Shown one piece after another: positions 21,801-32,337 of a DNA stretch of 64,000 nt. The stretch's first letter is position 1; each line of letters starts with the position of its first letter. This DNA comes from Polyodon spathula (lineage: Eukaryota > Chordata > Actinopteri > Acipenseriformes > Polyodontidae), in the NCBI RefSeq assembly GCF_017654505.1, contig NC_054543.1, forward strand, positions 20,968,976 to 21,032,975, in the 5' to 3' direction. The position numbers and the translations under genes are program-made. The notes beneath the pieces are model-generated. The model made no database searches, had not been told where the DNA came from, and saw nothing but the letters and a program-made list of their open reading frames with translations.

Positions 21801-22990
21801 GGCCAAAGGCTCTCTTTGGCACCCGGAACTGGACAGGTTCCAGTTATGGGTCTGGTCCCTGAAAGGGACCGCTGGTTAGCCTTAGGGCTATCAGACGCCG
21901 TTGTGGAAACAATGCAGAGCGCTAGGGCAGACTCCACTAGATTTTTCTATACCTGCAAGTGGAAGTATTTTCAAACTTGGTGTCTGGCTGGGAACCATGA
22001 CCCCATTACTTGCCCTATGCCACTCATTTTGCAGTTTCTGCAAGAACTGCTCGATGCTGGAAGATCTCCTTCCACCTTGAAGGTGTATTTTGTGGCTATC
22101 TCTGCTTGACATGCCCCTGTAGATTCCATGTCTCCGGATAAGCATTTTTTGGCTACTCGTTTCTTTAAAGGCACACGGAGATTATGCCCTCCTATTAGGA
22201 CTGTTCTCCCCGAATGAAGCCTTAAAATTGTACTAGAGGCTCTCACGAAGGACCCGTTTGAGCCCTTGCACTCCACAGAGCTGAAGAATCTGTCTGTGAA
22301 GACAGCCTTCCTCTTGGCTATCACCTCCACTAAGTGGATCAGTGAGCTGCAGGCGCTGTCTCTACACAGCTCCTGCATGCGTATTTGGGAAGATGACAGT
22401 AGGGTGTTGCTGCGCACGAACCCCACTTTCCTCCCCATGATGATTACAGCCTTCCACATCAACCAATCTATGGAACTGGAGTCTTTTCATCACCCTTCGT
22501 TTACTTCTACAGAAGAGGGGAGATTGAATTTCCTCTGCCCAGTACTGGCATTGAGATGCTATATGCATAGGACAAGAGCTCTGCGTCAATCTGACCAGCT
22601 CTTACGGAACGTGAACCCTAGGACAGCCCATCTCTAAGCAGCGTCTGTCACACTGGATTATGGACTGCATATGATGGTCCTGGCTTACCCCCATCTGGTA
22701 GGGTAGCCGCACACTCCACTAGAGGGTTGGCTACATCTTGGGCCCTTTTCAATGGTGCCTTGATGTCCGACATTTGTAGTGCGGCTAGCTGGGCTACGCC
22801 GCATACTTTCTCCAGTTTCTGTGTTCTCCAGTTCTGTGGTAGACCCTGCCTTGCCTTCTGTAGACACAAGGGTCCTTGAGGGTGTAAGTTCTCACCGATA
22901 ACCTCTGGGTTAGTCAGTGTTGTGTGTCCCTCATGCGCTGCCGTTCCTTCTCCCTCGCGATGGCTTTGATATATGTTATCCCATACCAAT
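21801..22990 (+). pseudogene. DIRS tyrosine recombinase (copy 3, catalytic residues lost)
   Basis: The fullest recombinase in the window. The N-terminal part spans 21900-22110 (SGSIFKL.., LQFLQELLDAGRSPSTLKVY). The Arg I block at 22290-22350 reads KTAFLLAITSTKWISELQAL, with Trp where DIRS integrases normally have the catalytic Arg. The H-X-X-R block is visible in another frame near 22710 (AAHSTRG). Near 22805 the expected Tyr lies in HTFSSFCVL, where Cys replaces it. Several stops and shifts are present. The enzyme is dead both by frame and by active site. Confidence 0.8.
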
Positions 22991-23025
22991 GTAAGTGGTG
23001 GTTGTCTTTGAATTAAAAGGGAACG
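22976..23025. repeat. DIRS copy 3 right inverted terminal repeat
   Basis: ATCCCATACCAATGTAAGTG through AAAAGGGAAC is the complement of 19770-19818 with a few mismatches. Confidence 0.85.
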
Positions 23026-23027
23026 TT

Positions 23028-23279
23028 AGGTTACTTACTGTAACCCTGGTTCCCTGAAAGAGAAGATGACCACCACCCGCTTCGGTCGCTTCGGTCGCCC
23101 TCACGGGGGTTCAGTGGAAAAAGAGGAGGCTCTTCCTGCGAATGACGGTTTTATTCCCTCGGTAGGCGGGACCGTGTGTGTCATCACAGGAAGGGGCCTT
23201 TCGGCAGCTGTGGTATAGAGGTTTAAGTGGTGTTCGTCTTCTCTTTCAGAGAACCAGGGTTATGGTAAGTAACCTAACA
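23028..23279. repeat. 250-bp terminal palindrome of DIRS copy 3
   Basis: GTTAGGTTACTTACTGTAAC followed by CCTGGTTCCCTGAAAGAGAA at 23028-23070 is complementary to 23229-23279. The loop contains the complement of the element's left subterminal region. A tandem CTTCGGTCG pair lies at 23081-23099. Confidence 0.85.
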
Positions 23280-24369
23280 TTTTTCAGAAGCCATACACTT
23301 CCTACAAAAATGAATTCTCTTCAATTTTTAAGAATATGATCTTTATAACCCAAATTTTTTTTACTGTCACACAAATATGATTTAATTTACTTTAATAAAC
23401 TTATATAGTGACATTTTTGCAGATCAAACCCCACCCAGTCATCAGCGTACACATTTTGTTCTAAAAAAATTCACTCAGTAATTCCCCTATTGTTTTTGGT
23501 TTACACGCTATTTAAACTTTGAGTGTGTAAATAGCGTGCAACCAAAGTGACAATAGGGGCCCAAATAATACTGATAATGCCACTGCAACAACTCTTGTGC
23601 CTGTAATGTATACCACAAGTGGACGCTGCTCCACTACAATTTCAAGGACTATAAAAAATGCTTCGAAAATATTTTTGTTACATTTTACTATACAGGAAAC
23701 CATTCACTTTGATGGTACCCCTTGTATGATTGAGTTATTTTCTGTTTGTTTCTTTCCCATTAGGAGTTGTATTTGTTAAATAATATAGGCTTCTTAACAG
23801 TGGCGTAGTACTAAATTTTAAATTACCTGAAAGCCAATTAAAATATAGATTTTTCTTTAAAAAAATTATACAAAATCGCCTTTTATTTAAACATTGAACT
23901 TGAGGGGACATTTAACTGGCAATGGATGCGTCTCGCATTCGACTTTTAGGCCATTCAATTATGAGGTCATCCCCGGTGCCATACTAAGCCAGTTGTAAGG
24001 GCAGTCGTTCATTCCAATCTACGAGTCTCTGCACTGATCTGAAATACAAAGCAGCTTAAAACCGTGACTATGTCCACTAGTATGCACGTTTGTTGTCTTA
24101 GTCAGCATTTTTACTAAAAAAATGTTAGCCTTCATAAAGTAATACTAGTATGTAATTCCTAATGTTCTCTTCATTACATCAGAAGTATGACTGACTGAAT
24201 TAGACAATTGTGCTGGCAACATTTATCAGAGACTCTGATTTGGATTTTGTTTTGTTTTGGTTTATGTACCATTAAAAGTGTTATGCAGGGAACCAGACAC
24301 ATTATTATTATTCTTATTATTTTTTTGTTCTTACTGGCGCAGAAAGACTAATTTGACTTCCCAACGAAA
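23280..24369. other. no gene recognised; AT-rich intergenic DNA
   Basis: Only the 76-bp hairpin at 23484-23559 stands out. Confidence 0.5.
23484..23559. repeat. 76-bp imperfect hairpin
   Basis: CCCCTATTGTTTTTGGTTTA and its partner form roughly 32-base arms around a CTATTTAAAC/GTGTGTAAATAG centre, with 5-6 mismatches. This may be a minimal foldback element or a hairpin RNA; nothing else supports either. Confidence 0.65.
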
Positions 24370-24597
24370 AAGTGACTGCAGTTTCAGAGTCTTGGCTGAC
24401 TCAAACAGGTTTTCCTCAAGGATTTGCCTATACTTTGCACCACCCACTCTCCCCTCTATCCTGACAAGCTTCCAAGTCCTTGGTGAAGAGAAGCAACCCC
24501 ATAACATGATGCTGCCACCACCATGCTTGACAATTGGGATGGTGTTGACTGGGTGATGTGCAGTGTTGGGTTTGCGCCAGATGTAACACTTGGAATG
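24370..24597 (-). pseudogene. Tc1-like transposase, catalytic-core fragment (left part of split element)
   Basis: The - strand reads [20 protein letters not shown], then [20 protein letters not shown] and [11 protein letters not shown], the segment of Tc1 transposases around the second catalytic Asp. It breaks off at about 24370 and is interrupted at 24597-24600 by the Harbinger element. The same transposase resumes at 34829. Confidence 0.85.
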
Positions 24598-24600
24598 TAA

Positions 24601-24633
24601 GCCCTTGTTACATGAGTCAATTTACTAACAACT
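24601..24633 (+). repeat. left terminal inverted repeat of the Harbinger element
   Basis: CTTGTTACATGAGTCAATTT followed by ACTAACAAC; complementary to 34795-34826. Confidence 0.8.
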
Positions 24634-25164
24634 TTTATCACCTGCGACCAAATCCCAAAGTGATTGCCCCATGTAACAGCACTGATAACGTATTGTCAAC
24701 ATGTTGGCAACTGCCTGGCAACGCGATTGCTTAAGTGGACAGCAATCCTACTCCAGGCAACAGGTTCCAGGCAATATCCAATCAGAGCACTGGTGTGTGT
24801 CGCGTGAGTCTGTCTGCTACAATGAAAATGACAGTTAAAATGGATACAAAAGCCGCAGTTACCTGGACTCTTCTGAAATACTACCTGAAATACTTCTCAT
24901 AGAGTTTTATGAAGATTGGTCAACACATCTTTAATTTGTTAGTGAACTATTTTGATAGCAACCAATGCTGGAAGAGTTACTTTTAACAAGTTTTTAATAC
25001 TACTTAAAACCTTTGGTCCAATTATCATTATCTATAGGGGAATAAAAATGTAGCTGCTGTAACTCTGCTAAACCGATGTCCATATTTTTTTTATTTTGTT
25101 GCCTTTTTTAAACCGTTACTCCATAGCATTGTGATAATATAACCATGAAAGGCCGTTTTTTATT

Positions 25165-26655
25165 ATGAATGACAAAAGAAAAGTTGTAAAGAAGGTGGAT
25201 TTAATTATTTTAATTGAACTGTTTAGAGCACAAATTCCTCTGGGATCCGAGGGATGAACAATATTTTAGAAGAGGAAAAAAAACTCTCTGAACTCGGTGG
25301 GATTCTAGCATTAATGGCACGGGAACAGCATATAACAGTAGGTATTTTACAGCATTTAAAGAAATTAAGAATTATCATTAATTTTTATCTACGTGTAGTA
25401 GTGTACATTAAATTGAGTTCTACATATTTGGCTTATTTGCTTTTATTTTGTAAACGTTACTTCTTTATTATTATAATTATTAGTTGTTCAATTATTTAAA
25501 GTTGACAGTAATACTAAATACAGTGGCTCTCAAAAGTATTCACCCCCCTTGGACTTTTCCACATTTTATTGAGTTACAACATGGAATCAAAAATGGATTT
25601 AATTAGAAGTTTTTGCCACTGATCAACACAAAAAAGTCCATAATGTCAAAGTGAAAAATGAACTTTTTTGTGTTGATCAATAATGGACTTTTTTGTGTTG
25701 ATCAATGGCAAAAACTCCTAATTAAATCCATTTTGATTCCATGTTGTAACACAATAAAATGTGGAAAAGTCGAAGGGGGGTGAATACTTTTGAGAGTCAT
25801 TGTAGTTGTACTGATGCTAAACATTTGTCAGTATATGACCTGAAAATTTAAAAAAAAAAAAAAAAAAATGTTTTAATCAGTTTCAGATATCAAAGGGAAA
25901 ATTAAAAAATTTAGAATAACATTTAGTAGAGAAGATAAAAAGATGGGGGCAGTGAAAACGTCTGGGGCAGGGACAGACCAGCAGTATGTGCCAAGATGGG
26001 TACATTACAACCATTTAATTTTCCTGAAGGATGTCCTAAAAGCAGGAGTGAGCCGGGACAACATGAACATTACACTGTCAACATCTTCAACAACAGTACC
26101 AATTTTGGTTAGTCTTAGTTGTTTATTTGAAAACTGTTCACAAACATATTTTTGCTCTCAAATAATTTGATTTTATTTCTGTTTAAAATATTATTCTACT
26201 TTATATTATTCTATTATAAAGTTGTACTTTATCTGAGAGACCTTGTTTACTGTTTTTTATTGTTTATATCCTGTATTATTCAGCCGGCCAGATAGTGCTG
26301 AACCTGCTTCTAAAACCCACTTTAGGATGTTTGATTATACTCAGTTGTGTAGGTTCATGTACAGGCGTATAGCAGAACAACCAGTAATGTAATATTAGTG
26401 AATTCATCTTCTTCTTCTTTAACCTTTTAGCAGTCAAATGGTACAAGGGAAGAAACCATAATGACGGATAGTACTAGTCCAGCAGAGTCATCTCTCAGGA
26501 CACAATCAGGAGAAAACAACAAAAAAAGAAAAAGAACATCTGACAGCAAAGATGCCATATATGCTGAGGTTCTTAGATGTATACAGAACAACAACGCTGA
26601 AACTGATTCAGATATTCTTTTTGGACAGTATGTGGGTACCACTTACAAAACATGA
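25165..26655 (+). pseudogene. Harbinger accessory protein with MADF (Myb/SANT-like) domain
   Basis: The first half of the MADF domain is at about 25195-25280: LIELFRAQIPLWDPRDEQYF, with a frameshift after GKK. The second half is at about 25880-26040: ISKGKLKNL, then SGAGTDQQYVPRWVHYNHLI and FLKD. A C-terminal block at 26461-26655 (MTDSTSP... KKRKRTSD ... DSDILFGQYV) resembles the BESS-like tail of such proteins. In Harbinger elements this protein binds the ends and helps the transposase enter the nucleus. A MITE (25521-25802) sits between the MADF halves, probably in an intron. Stops and shifts are present. Confidence 0.7.
25521..25802. mobile_element. Tc1/mariner-type foldback MITE (282 bp)
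   Basis: Flanked by TA on both sides (25519-25520, 25803-25804). The arms are complementary almost throughout: CAGTGGCTCTCAAAAGTATT at the left and the complement of CAATGACTCTCAAAAGTATT at the right, both followed by CACCCCCCTT and then GACTTTTCCACATTTTATT. The centre holds a duplicated GTTGATCAA motif. No coding capacity. Confidence 0.9.
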
Positions 26656-26689
26656 AAAAACACACATTGTATGTTTCAGGACCTTGAAG

Positions 26690-26699
26690 ATATATATAT

Positions 26700-26769
<70 letters not shown>
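26690..26769. repeat. (TA)n microsatellite
   Basis: About 40 TA units with one slip (TAATA) near 26710; decays into ATATGATATATC to its right. Confidence 0.97.
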
Positions 26770-26775
<6 letters not shown>

Positions 26776-27033
26776 TGATATATCTTATATATTATACATG
26801 GTATAAGAATCAATTATATAAAAACATTGTATGTATTATAACTGGTAACATGAATCAAATATAACTTATAACTGGTATAAGAATCAAATATATAAAACAT
26901 TGTACATATTATAAATGGTATAAAAACAAATATATTAAATATTGCACATAATATAACTAAGAAACATATATATAAAACACTGTAAATATTATAACTGATA
27001 TAAAAACAAATATATTAAATATTGTAACTATTA

Positions 27034-27193
27034 TTAATTTTTTTGTGTGTTTTGCAAAAATAAACACAAAAAAAATAATGTACTATATTTATTCACTGCC
27101 AGTGGGCATGGTAAGTAAGCAATGGCAGACCGAAAGACTCGCCATCCGTTTGCTAGGAATCCAAAAGCATTTTCTATACAGCGTCTAGGTCTT
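27034..27193 (-). pseudogene. Harbinger transposase, last exon
   Basis: The - strand from 27193 reads [20 protein letters not shown] and then VFRSAI, the C-terminal block of PIF/Harbinger nucleases with the third catalytic acid (the Glu in the IEN-AFG motif). It starts right after a good splice acceptor (TTTTTTATAG on the - strand), completing NYR|LSRPRR with the exon at 29226. After about 27130 the frame wanders from the family. Confidence 0.78.
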
Positions 27194-27251
27194 GAAAGCC
27201 TATAAAAAATTAATTTCACTTACTAGAGATGCAATGGGTTTTATAAATGTA

Positions 27252-29201
27252 GCATTGTCACAGGATAATGTTGCAGTGACGTCAGGCCAGACTGAGGAAA
27301 CAAAACATGCACAAGGTACTGTAGTGAAAAGACGCGTTGTGCGCCGTTTTATTTTAAATACAAAATAAATAAAATCAAATTTTTCGTAAGCAGGCAAAAG
27401 CCGTCGTCGTCGTCTAGGGACCGGGCGACGCTGGAGTACGCTTAGTTCGAGCCCGGAGTCGGTCCACACTCGTCTCGCGTGAGTCCCTGGGGACTCGCTT
27501 CGTCTCTCAGGCAGCAACCCTAAGGGAGGCAAAGGAGAAACAGGCAGCCCCAGGCGATGTGAGACATTCAGCACCCCCAAGCAAAGGGGGACCCTCAGCA
27601 ACCCCAGGCGAAGCGAGACCATCAGCACCCCTAGGCGAAACAGGACCCTCAGCAACCCTAGGAGATATAAAACAGACACAGACAGGTCCAGGCGATGCAG
27701 AGCAGCAGGCAGACCCAGGCAAAATTGGAGGCAGGCATCCTCGGGTGCTGGCAAAGTGGCATCCCCAAGCGACGGCAAACTGACATCCCCGGGGGATGGT
27801 GGCAGCGGACCCTCTGGAGGGAAGCCACGACTAGCAGTGGTGCTGGGGTTGGCCCTCTTCGCAGACACTGCGGACCGGACAGACTTCCCCCTCTTGGACT
27901 GTGCAACCTATGCACTCAGCTGCTGAGGTGTGGCTGGGGGGACTCAGAACCGAGTTGTCCGTCGACCGTGGGACGACGGTCCGACACCTGTCCACCACTA
28001 CTAATGCTCGTCTGAGGACGGTCGGGGGTGATCCGACCACCCGAGAGTCGGGAAGCTCAAGCGCTTGACTGTACCCCCCGAGGAGGCCTGAAGACCCACG
28101 TGCTTCCGTCGTCCGGATGAGGGGACGACCGACTACCCTTGTCGCCTGTACGAGGGGACGACCACCCCACCGTAGCGGGTTGGGGAGGTTCACACGACTT
28201 CTACCATCTCTCCAGAGGGGGGAGACGCCGACCACTGTCCTCTAAGCCCTCTCAGGCGGTGGATGGTGTTGACCTCCCACTAGCGTCCATAAAGACTGAC
28301 CCACCCCGACACCTTCTGTGTCCCGAAGGGGGAGAGAACCATTGACCCCTCCAGGGCTGGTTGAGACCCGGAGAACCCGCACAAGCAGGGTAAGCCCGGA
28401 GGTCACCCCTTCCCGGCATCCACGTGGGTGATCTACGTCCATTAAAAGACCGAAGGGGAGGAGCGGGGTAGGTGTCCTCAACCGAAATAACACCGACCTC
28501 CTTGAGTATGCAAAGCGTGAAGAGGGTCTCCTCCTATTCCTCAGGCAAAGAACTTTCTCCCCTCTGGTCCGATCCTCACCACCTCCGAGGAGCACGTGGT
28601 GAGGAGAACGAAGGACACAGGAGGAGAGACGGGGGAGGAGTAAAGATAAAACCAGAAGAAGAAAAAAGATTTATTATTCCCATCCTTCCTCACTCCACAC
28701 GTAATACAACCCCCCTCCCCCCCAAAAACGAAAAACTGCGGTGTCCTTTCTGTAGTACACGGTGCTCACAGAGCAAAATAAATATTCAAACAAAAATAAA
28801 TCACAAACACAAAATATGATCAGGCTGGGCAATAGCCTTCACTGATCTATTTTATTATTTTTAAATTTCTCACTCCTCTCTTACTCTCATTCCGCCTCTC
28901 GAACATCCCACCCGGAGTGCAGAGAGCTGCAGTTTTTTGTGCAGGTGACCATCTCCCGATTAGCAACAAATTAAATCACTTAATTAAGTGGAGATGGCCA
29001 CCTTCTGCACAAGTTTTTTTTTATTAATTATTCCTGGCAGAGGAAAAGCTGCTACCTTGCGTCTGCCAGAACATACTCAAACAAAAACAACAAAACAACG
29101 TGCTGCTTCACCGTCATATATAAATAAACAATAAACATAAATAAATAATAACACAAAATAAACTGCACAGGGGCGGAGGGGGAGAACCCCTGTATGAGAC
29201 A
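27252..29201 (-). mobile_element. LTR-like insertion (family C) in the Harbinger transposase intron
   Basis: A 1.95-kb GC-richer block, unlike its AT-rich surroundings. The ends resemble family B: the left has TGTCACAGG...TGACGTCAGGCCAG (compare TGTCACAAAG...GACGTCAGACCAG at 34910), and the right has CACAGGGGCGG near 29167. ATGTA occurs immediately outside both ends (27247-27251, 29202-29206), a possible target duplication. It contains a 24-27 bp minisatellite (27541-27790). I cannot align two LTRs or find pol genes, so this may be a scrambled or internally deleted element. Confidence 0.6.
27541..27790. repeat. 24-27 bp minisatellite in LTR-like element C
   Basis: At least seven degenerate units of the type CAGCAACCCCAGGCGAAGCG. 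One + strand frame would read PSATPGEAR-like 9-residue repeats. The unit matches the array at 10471-10625 in element B. Confidence 0.75.
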
Positions 29202-29225
29202 ATGTATGAGTAATAACAAGCTAAT

Positions 29226-29822
29226 CTGTAGTTAAATATGCGATTCTCTGTGTTCAACTGAATTTGAGGATAAGATTTCATAACCCATTTCTTTAAGCCA
29301 AAGGCCTCATCTACTACAACCATGTAAGGAACAGGATCATTGCATAATGGAAGAGCAGAAGGTTGTGGCAAGTGCAGGGAATTATCCTGCAAAGCCTGAC
29401 TTAATTACATTTATTCCATACCCCTCCATCACTTACTCTGCCATTTGTACCTACTGTACATCCACATATAGGAACTTAAGACCAGCATCCACCAGGCCCA
29501 TAAGAACAATTGAGTTAGTGCCCTTGTAATTATAGTAATGTGAACCACTGTTCTTTGGTGGCTGAATTGTAATATACTTGCCATCTAATGCGCCAATGCA
29601 CCTTGGAAACTGCCAAAGTTCCTCAAACTTGCCAGGCTGTTTCAGTACTCAACACTGACAAGTACTTTTCCTTCAGCACTTTGTAAAGTGCTTCACATGT
29701 TTCAGTTATAATTTTTGAGATGACAAAACAGCTAATCCAAAAATTAAATGCGAGAGAAGTAAACTATTCCCCAGTCACTAAAAAAATGCAATGTAACTGC
29801 CAGGCGTTCAGCAGGGCTGATG
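29226..29822 (-). pseudogene. Harbinger transposase, main catalytic exon
   Basis: Reading from 29822 down: ISPAERLAVTLHF, then TETCEALYKVLKEKYLSVLS, KFEELWQFPRCIGALDGKYI with the first catalytic Asp, and YYNYKGTNSIVLMGLVDA. Later come VVVDEAFGLKKWVM with the second Asp and RIFNYR. These are the DDE blocks of PIF/Harbinger in order. A stop near 29470 and shifts near 29700 inactivate it. It ends at AACTACAG (29226) where an intron begins, and it is cut at the 5' side near 29822 by a LINE insertion. Confidence 0.85.
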
Positions 29823-30560
29823 GACTCTTACATCACTGTATCTTGTTTCACGATGAGTGGAGTCAATGTGCATTATAAATATCATATGGGAGATACTGAA
29901 ATTGGAGAAGGAATCTATGAAAAAGACCTAGGAGTTTTTGTTGACTCAGAAATGTCTTCATCTAGACAATGTGGGGAAGCTATAAAAAAGGCCAACAAGA
30001 TGCTTGGATACATTGTGAAAAGTGTTGAATTTAAATCAAGGGAAGTAATGTTAAAACTGTACAATGCACTAGTAAGACCTCATCTTGAATATTGTGTTCA
30101 GTTCTGGTCACTTTGCTATAAAAAAGATATTGCTGCTCTAGAAAGAGTGCAAAGAAGAGCGACTAGAATTTTTCCGGGTTTAAAAGGCGTGTCATGTGCA
30201 GACAGGCTAAAATAATTGAATCTGTTCAGACTTGAACAAATAAGACTACGCGGCGACCTAATTCAAGCATTCAAAATTCTAAAAGGTATTGACAATGCCG
30301 ACCCAAGGGACTTTTTTTACCTGAAAAAAGAAACAAGGACCAGGGGTCACAAATGGAGATTAGACAAAGGAGAATTCAGAACAGAAAATAGGAGGCACTT
30401 TTTTACACAGAGAATTGAGAGGGTCTGGAATCAACTCCCCAGTAATGTTGTTGAAGCCGACACCCTGGGATCCTTCAAGAAGCTGCTTGATGAGATTCTG
30501 GGATCAATAAGCTACTAACAACCGAACGAGCAGGATGGGCCAAATGGCCTCCTCTCGTTT
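29823..30560 (+). mobile_element. non-LTR retrotransposon (CR1/L2-type), 3' fragment
   Basis: The + strand encodes the C-terminal part of a LINE ORF2. Segments are DLGVFVDSEMSSSRQC, IKKANKMLGYI, LYNALVRPHLEYCVQFWS, ALERVQRRATRIFPGL, then a TAA nonsense at 30213-30215, LNLFRLEQIRLRGDLIQAFK, TRGHKWRLD and FFTQRIERVWNQLPSNVVEA. Both halves are in the same frame. The stop at 30518 is followed by a short 3' tail with AATGGCCTCCTCTCGTTTGT. 5' truncation is usual for LINE insertions. Not functional. Confidence 0.88.
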
Positions 30561-30647
30561 GTAAACTTCTTCAAAACAAACATGATTCATTCGAATATTT
30601 GTACTCAAGTAAGCTTAATTTTACACATAAAATTTATACACTCTAAA

Positions 30648-30688
30648 ATATATATATATATAATATTATATATCTCATATATATTATA

Positions 30689-30730
<42 letters not shown>
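30648..30730. repeat. (TA)n microsatellite
   Basis: Imperfect TA run abutting the Tc1 element that begins at 30731; the TA dinucleotide target lies within it. Confidence 0.95.
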
Positions 30731-30731
<1 letters not shown>

Positions 30732-32186
30732 TGTGCAAAAGTTTTAGGCAGGTGTGAAAAAATGCTGTAAAGTAAGAATGCTTTCAAAAATAGATATGTT
30801 AATAGATTACATTTATCAATTAAATGCAAAGCGAGTGAACAGAAGAAAACATCTAAATCAAATCCATATTTGGTGTGACCACCCTTTGCCTTCAAAACAG
30901 CATCAATTCTTCTAGGTACAATTGCACAAAGTCAGGGATTTTGTAGGCATATAGTCAGGTGTATGATTAAACAGTTATATCAAACAGGTGCTAATGATCA
31001 TCAATTCAATATGTAGGTTGAAACACAATCATTAACTGAAACAGAAACAGCTGTGTAGGAGGAATAAAACTGGGTGAGGAACAGCCAAACTCAGCTAACA
31101 AGGTGAGGTTGCTGAAGACAGTTTACTGTCAAAAGTCATACACCATGGCAAGACACAGCAACAAGACACAATGTGGTTATACTGCATCAGCAAGGTCTCT
31201 CCCAGGCAGAAATTTCAAGGCTTTCAGGGGTTTCCAGATGTGCTGTCCAAGCTCTTTTGAACAAGCACAAAGAAACGGGCAACGTTGAGGACCGTAGACG
31301 CAGTGGTCGGCCATGGAAACTTTCTGCAGTAGATGAAAGACACATCATGCTTACTTCCCTTCGCAATTGGAAGATGTCCAGCAATGTCATCAGCGCAGAA
31401 TTGGCAGTAAACAGTGGGACCCTGGTACACCCATCTCCGTCCGGAGAAGTCTGGTCAGAAGTGGCCCAGAAGTGACTCAACTATGCATGAAAACACAGGA
31501 ACTGGGGTGCAGAAAAATGGCAGCAGGTGCTCTGGACTGTTGAGTCAAAATTTGAAATATTTGGCTGTAGCAGAAGGCAGTTTGTTCGCCAAAGGGCTGG
31601 AGAGTGGTACACAAATGAGTGTCTGCCGGCAACAGTGAAGCATGGTGGAGGTTCCTTGCAAGTTTGGGGCTGCATTTCTGCAAATGGAGTTCAGGATTTG
31701 GTCAGAATTAATGGTCTCCTGAGAAGTACAGGCAGATACTTATCCATCATGCAATACCATCAGGGAGGCATCTGATTGGCCCCAAATTTATTCTACAGCA
31801 TGACAACGACCACAAACATACAGCGAAAGTCATTAAGAACTATCTTCAGCGTCAACATCATCGAGTCTGTCTGGGATTACATGAAGAGAGAGAAGCAACT
31901 GAGGCTGCCTAAATCCACAGAAGAACTGTGGTAAGTTCTCCAAGATGTTTGGGCCAACCTACCTGCCGAGTTCCTTCAAAAACTGTGTGCAAGTGTACCT
32001 AGAAGAATTGATGCTGTTTTGAAGGCAAAGGGTGGTCACACCAAATATTAATCTGATGTAGATTTTTCTTCTGTTCACTCACCTTGCATTTTGTTACTTG
32101 ATAAATATAAACTATTAACATGTCTATTTTTGAAAGCATTCTTATTTTACAGCATTTTTTCACACCTGCCTAAAACTTTTGCACAG
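30731..32186 (+). mobile_element. Tc1-like transposon with long inverted repeats (1456 bp)
   Basis: Flanking TA at 30729-30730 and 32187-32188. Inverted repeats of about 210 bp start CTGTGCAAAAGTTTTAGGCA on both ends. They stay similar through TTTGGTGTGACCACCCTTTG and CATCAATTCTTCTAGGTACA. The transposase pseudogene fills the middle on the + strand. Confidence 0.92.
31145..32050 (+). pseudogene. Tc1-like transposase (decayed)
   Basis: The ATG at 31145 gives MARHSNKTQC. A frameshift near 31170 moves to QGLSQAEISRLSGVSRCAVQ, ALLNKHKETGNVEDRRRSGR, the paired-like DNA-binding domain. Catalytic region: VLWTVESKFEIFG near 31530 has Val where the first catalytic Asp (WTDES) belongs. KHGGGSLQVWGCISANG follows, the second Asp block is scrambled near 31790, and the end reads WDYMKREKQLRLP..EELW. 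Stops at 31473 and 31773. Dead by frame and active site. Confidence 0.88.
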
Positions 32187-32192
32187 TACTGT

Positions 32193-32337
<145 letters not shown>

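Larger units (their letters stand above)
19770..23279 (+). mobile_element. DIRS-type retrotransposon, copy 3 (both ends present, gag/RT deleted)
   Basis: The left end (GTTCCCTTTCAATTCGAAGA at 19770) is complementary to 22976-23025 at the right. The region just inside the left end (about 19860-19960) is complementary to 23100-23210. These are the inverted terminal repeat and internal complementary region expected of DIRS elements. Between them lie a leader, a SINE insertion, a gag-like N-terminus and a tyrosine recombinase. The rest of gag, RT and RNase H are missing, with the join near 21790. No target duplication is seen, as expected for tyrosine recombinase insertion. Confidence 0.85.
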
